A stretch of DNA of 5,460 bases, taken from the NCBI GenBank assembly GCA_021162905.1, contig JAGGXT010000114.1, positions 1 through 5,460 on the forward strand, written 5' to 3'. The stretch comes from Candidatus Odinarchaeota archaeon. Its GTDB lineage: Archaea > Asgardarchaeota > JAGGXT01. Both the position numbers and the translations under genes were made by a program. Below the pieces are notes generated by a model that saw nothing but the letters and a program-made list of their open reading frames with translations, did no database searches and had not been told where the DNA came from. Position 1 is the first letter of the stretch. Every line of letters starts with the position of its first letter. This document shows positions 4,337 to 5,460 of the stretch, one piece after another.

Positions 4337-5460
4337 CAATATTGTTGTAAGAGGGTTTCTTGTACCAGTGCTTGATGAAGAAGATAAGCCGACGTATGTT
4401 AAGACGTTTGATGCAGAGGAAATACGAGGATTGTGGCAAAAATTCATTGGAAAGATTAGAAAAGTTTTAGGATTCGTATTTAAGAGCCACAAGGCATTAG
4501 CTGCTGATGATTTAAATAAATTGAACAATGTCATAGTTCTTTTCATAAAGGCATGTTTATATATAGATCCTCTTCCAAGATTTGCATATTCGCCGCAGGT
4601 TTTGCTGCTTTATCAATCTATTTACGATAAAGAGTTAAGAGAGAGTTTCGGAGAGGAGTATGATAGTTTTAAGCATGAAACTGCAAAGTTCATTGAGCAA
4701 ACTCTCAGGATAGAAATTTTGAGGGAACCATGGGAGGAACTTCTAAAAACTATTGATGAAAGTAGAAAAATTGTTAGGGATGCATTCATGAGAATACCCG
4801 CTGATACACGGCCAGTTGCAAATACTTCTTCCTTACTTACACATCTCCTAGCAACGTCAGCAATTGCATCCTCTATTTATAAAAGTAGGGTGTCAGATTT
4901 TTCAGAATTAGATCATGAAATTTTAAGGCTTGCATCATTGCTGCATGATGTGGGAAAGCCATTCAGTTGGGAGAAACATGTCACTACTGGAATTAATCTT
5001 ATAAAAAATTTCCTTGGAGATTTTGTTGAGGAGAAAATCCTTGAGAAAGTTATTGATCTTGTTAGGAAACATCATGGAGAACACAGGGATACCTTATGTA
5101 GAATACTTGTTGAGGCAGATCGCATATCATCTAACATTGACAGAATTAAAGATTTTTTATTTAATCGCCAGGAAATAAGCAAAAAAATTGATGATATATG
5201 TAAAAAAATTGACCCTGAACTGTCCGTTGAAAAAATTAAAGATAATTGGGATAGCTGGGAATTTTGGAAGGGTTTAGGTGTTTCAACTATAAGAAAGTTG
5301 ACTGAGGAAATGGTTAAAATATTGGAAACTTTGAGTCTTGACGATGATCGAAAAATTGAAGGAGAAGTCCTTGCTGTAAAGTTAGATGTTCGTGGTATAC
5401 AATCTTATATAACTGAAGCTAACAGACTTGCAGAAATTGTCGGTGGAAGTAGGATTGTAG
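4329..5460 (+). CDS. cas10: Cas10, large subunit of type III effector (N-terminal 377 residues, cut by the window)
   Basis: The frame opens at GTG 4329 and stays open to the window edge. Residues 1-155 are mainly helical with no motif I can name. IPADTRP (about 157-163) leads into the HD nuclease: His172, His206-Asp207 in SLLHDVGKPFSW, His217, His248-His249 in RKHHGEH, and Asp264 in VEADR. This is a complete metal-binding set, so the target-activated single-stranded DNase should be functional. From about 345 the first Palm domain begins, with Asp353 in KLDVRGIQSYI and GGSRIV (372-377), as in other Cas10 proteins. The GGDD cyclase motif, zinc ribbon and C-terminal domain lie off the right edge, so cyclic oligoadenylate synthesis cannot be judged. 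The HD motif near residue 206 is far from the N-terminus compared with Csm1, where it is near the start; Cas10 groups with a long N-terminal region exist (Csx11-like ones may be comparable). It is the last visible gene of the operon. Confidence 0.93.
   Translation, partial: MDDNIVVRGFLVPVLDEEDKPTYVKTFDAEEIRGLWQKFIGKIRKVLGFVFKSHKALAADDLNKLNNVIVLFIKACLYIDPLPRFAYSPQVLLLYQSIYDKELRESFGEEYDSFKHETAKFIEQTLRIEILREPWEELLKTIDESRKIVRDAFMRIPADTRPVANTSSLLTHLLATSAIASSIYKSRVSDFSELDHEILRLASLLHDVGKPFSWEKHVTTGINLIKNFLGDFVEEKILEKVIDLVRKHHGEHRDTLCRILVEADRISSNIDRIKDFLFNRQEISKKIDDICKKIDPELSVEKIKDNWDSWEFWKGLGVSTIRKLTEEMVKILETLSLDDDRKIEGEVLAVKLDVRGIQSYITEANRLAEIVGGSRIV

Noticed and set aside
4333..4350. ATG 4333 as start of cas10
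   Set aside because: It is in a different frame and meets TAA after five codons; GTG 4329 reads through the HD and Palm motifs.
4211..4546. Leftward 111-codon reading frame
   Set aside because: It spans the junction of the orphan gene and cas10 on the opposite strand; the + strand genes have ribosome sites and coupling there.

Overview
This window is a type III CRISPR-Cas locus. A CRISPR array fills the left edge (1-401). A gene-free, AT-rich gap of about 660 bases follows. From 1066 to the right edge there is one tightly packed rightward operon of six genes. The DNA is AT-rich, Arg codons are mostly AGA/AGG, Shine-Dalgarno sequences are strong, and three of the six genes start with TTG or GTG. 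This suggests a bacterium, perhaps a thermophile given the type III locus and the 39-47 base spacers. An archaeon cannot be excluded, and no species can be named from this sequence.

Array: five repeats of a 35-base unit lie inside the window, plus the last 9 bases of another at the left edge. The copy nearest the operon has a decayed outer end. Neither array direction is proven: the decayed copy argues for transcription left to right, while the resemblance of the reverse-complement repeat end to the classic ATTGAAAG tag argues for right to left, with the leader in the gap.

Operon: (1) a small helical Csm2/Cas11-like subunit; (2) a Csm3-like Cas7 with the presumed catalytic Asp; (3) a second Csm3-like Cas7, also with that Asp; (4) a more divergent, Csm5-like RAMP protein; (5) an unrecognised 100-residue protein; (6) the first 377 residues of Cas10, with a complete HD nuclease motif set and the start of the Palm/cyclase domain. 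From gene 2 onward each gene overlaps the next by 4 to 29 bases, so translation is probably coupled.

The products should assemble into an RNA-guided effector. Cas7 subunits would line the crRNA and cut target RNA, the small subunit would fill the inner filament, and Cas10 would carry the DNase and, if its Palm is intact, cyclic oligoadenylate synthesis. The gene order (cas10 after the Cas7 genes), the two Csm3 paralogues and the orphan protein do not match canonical type III-A, which runs cas10-csm2-csm3-csm4-csm5. The locus is best called a type III variant with Csm-type subunits, possibly III-D-like. No Cas5/Csm4, Cas6, Cas1, Cas2 or CARF effector is visible; some may lie beyond the right edge.
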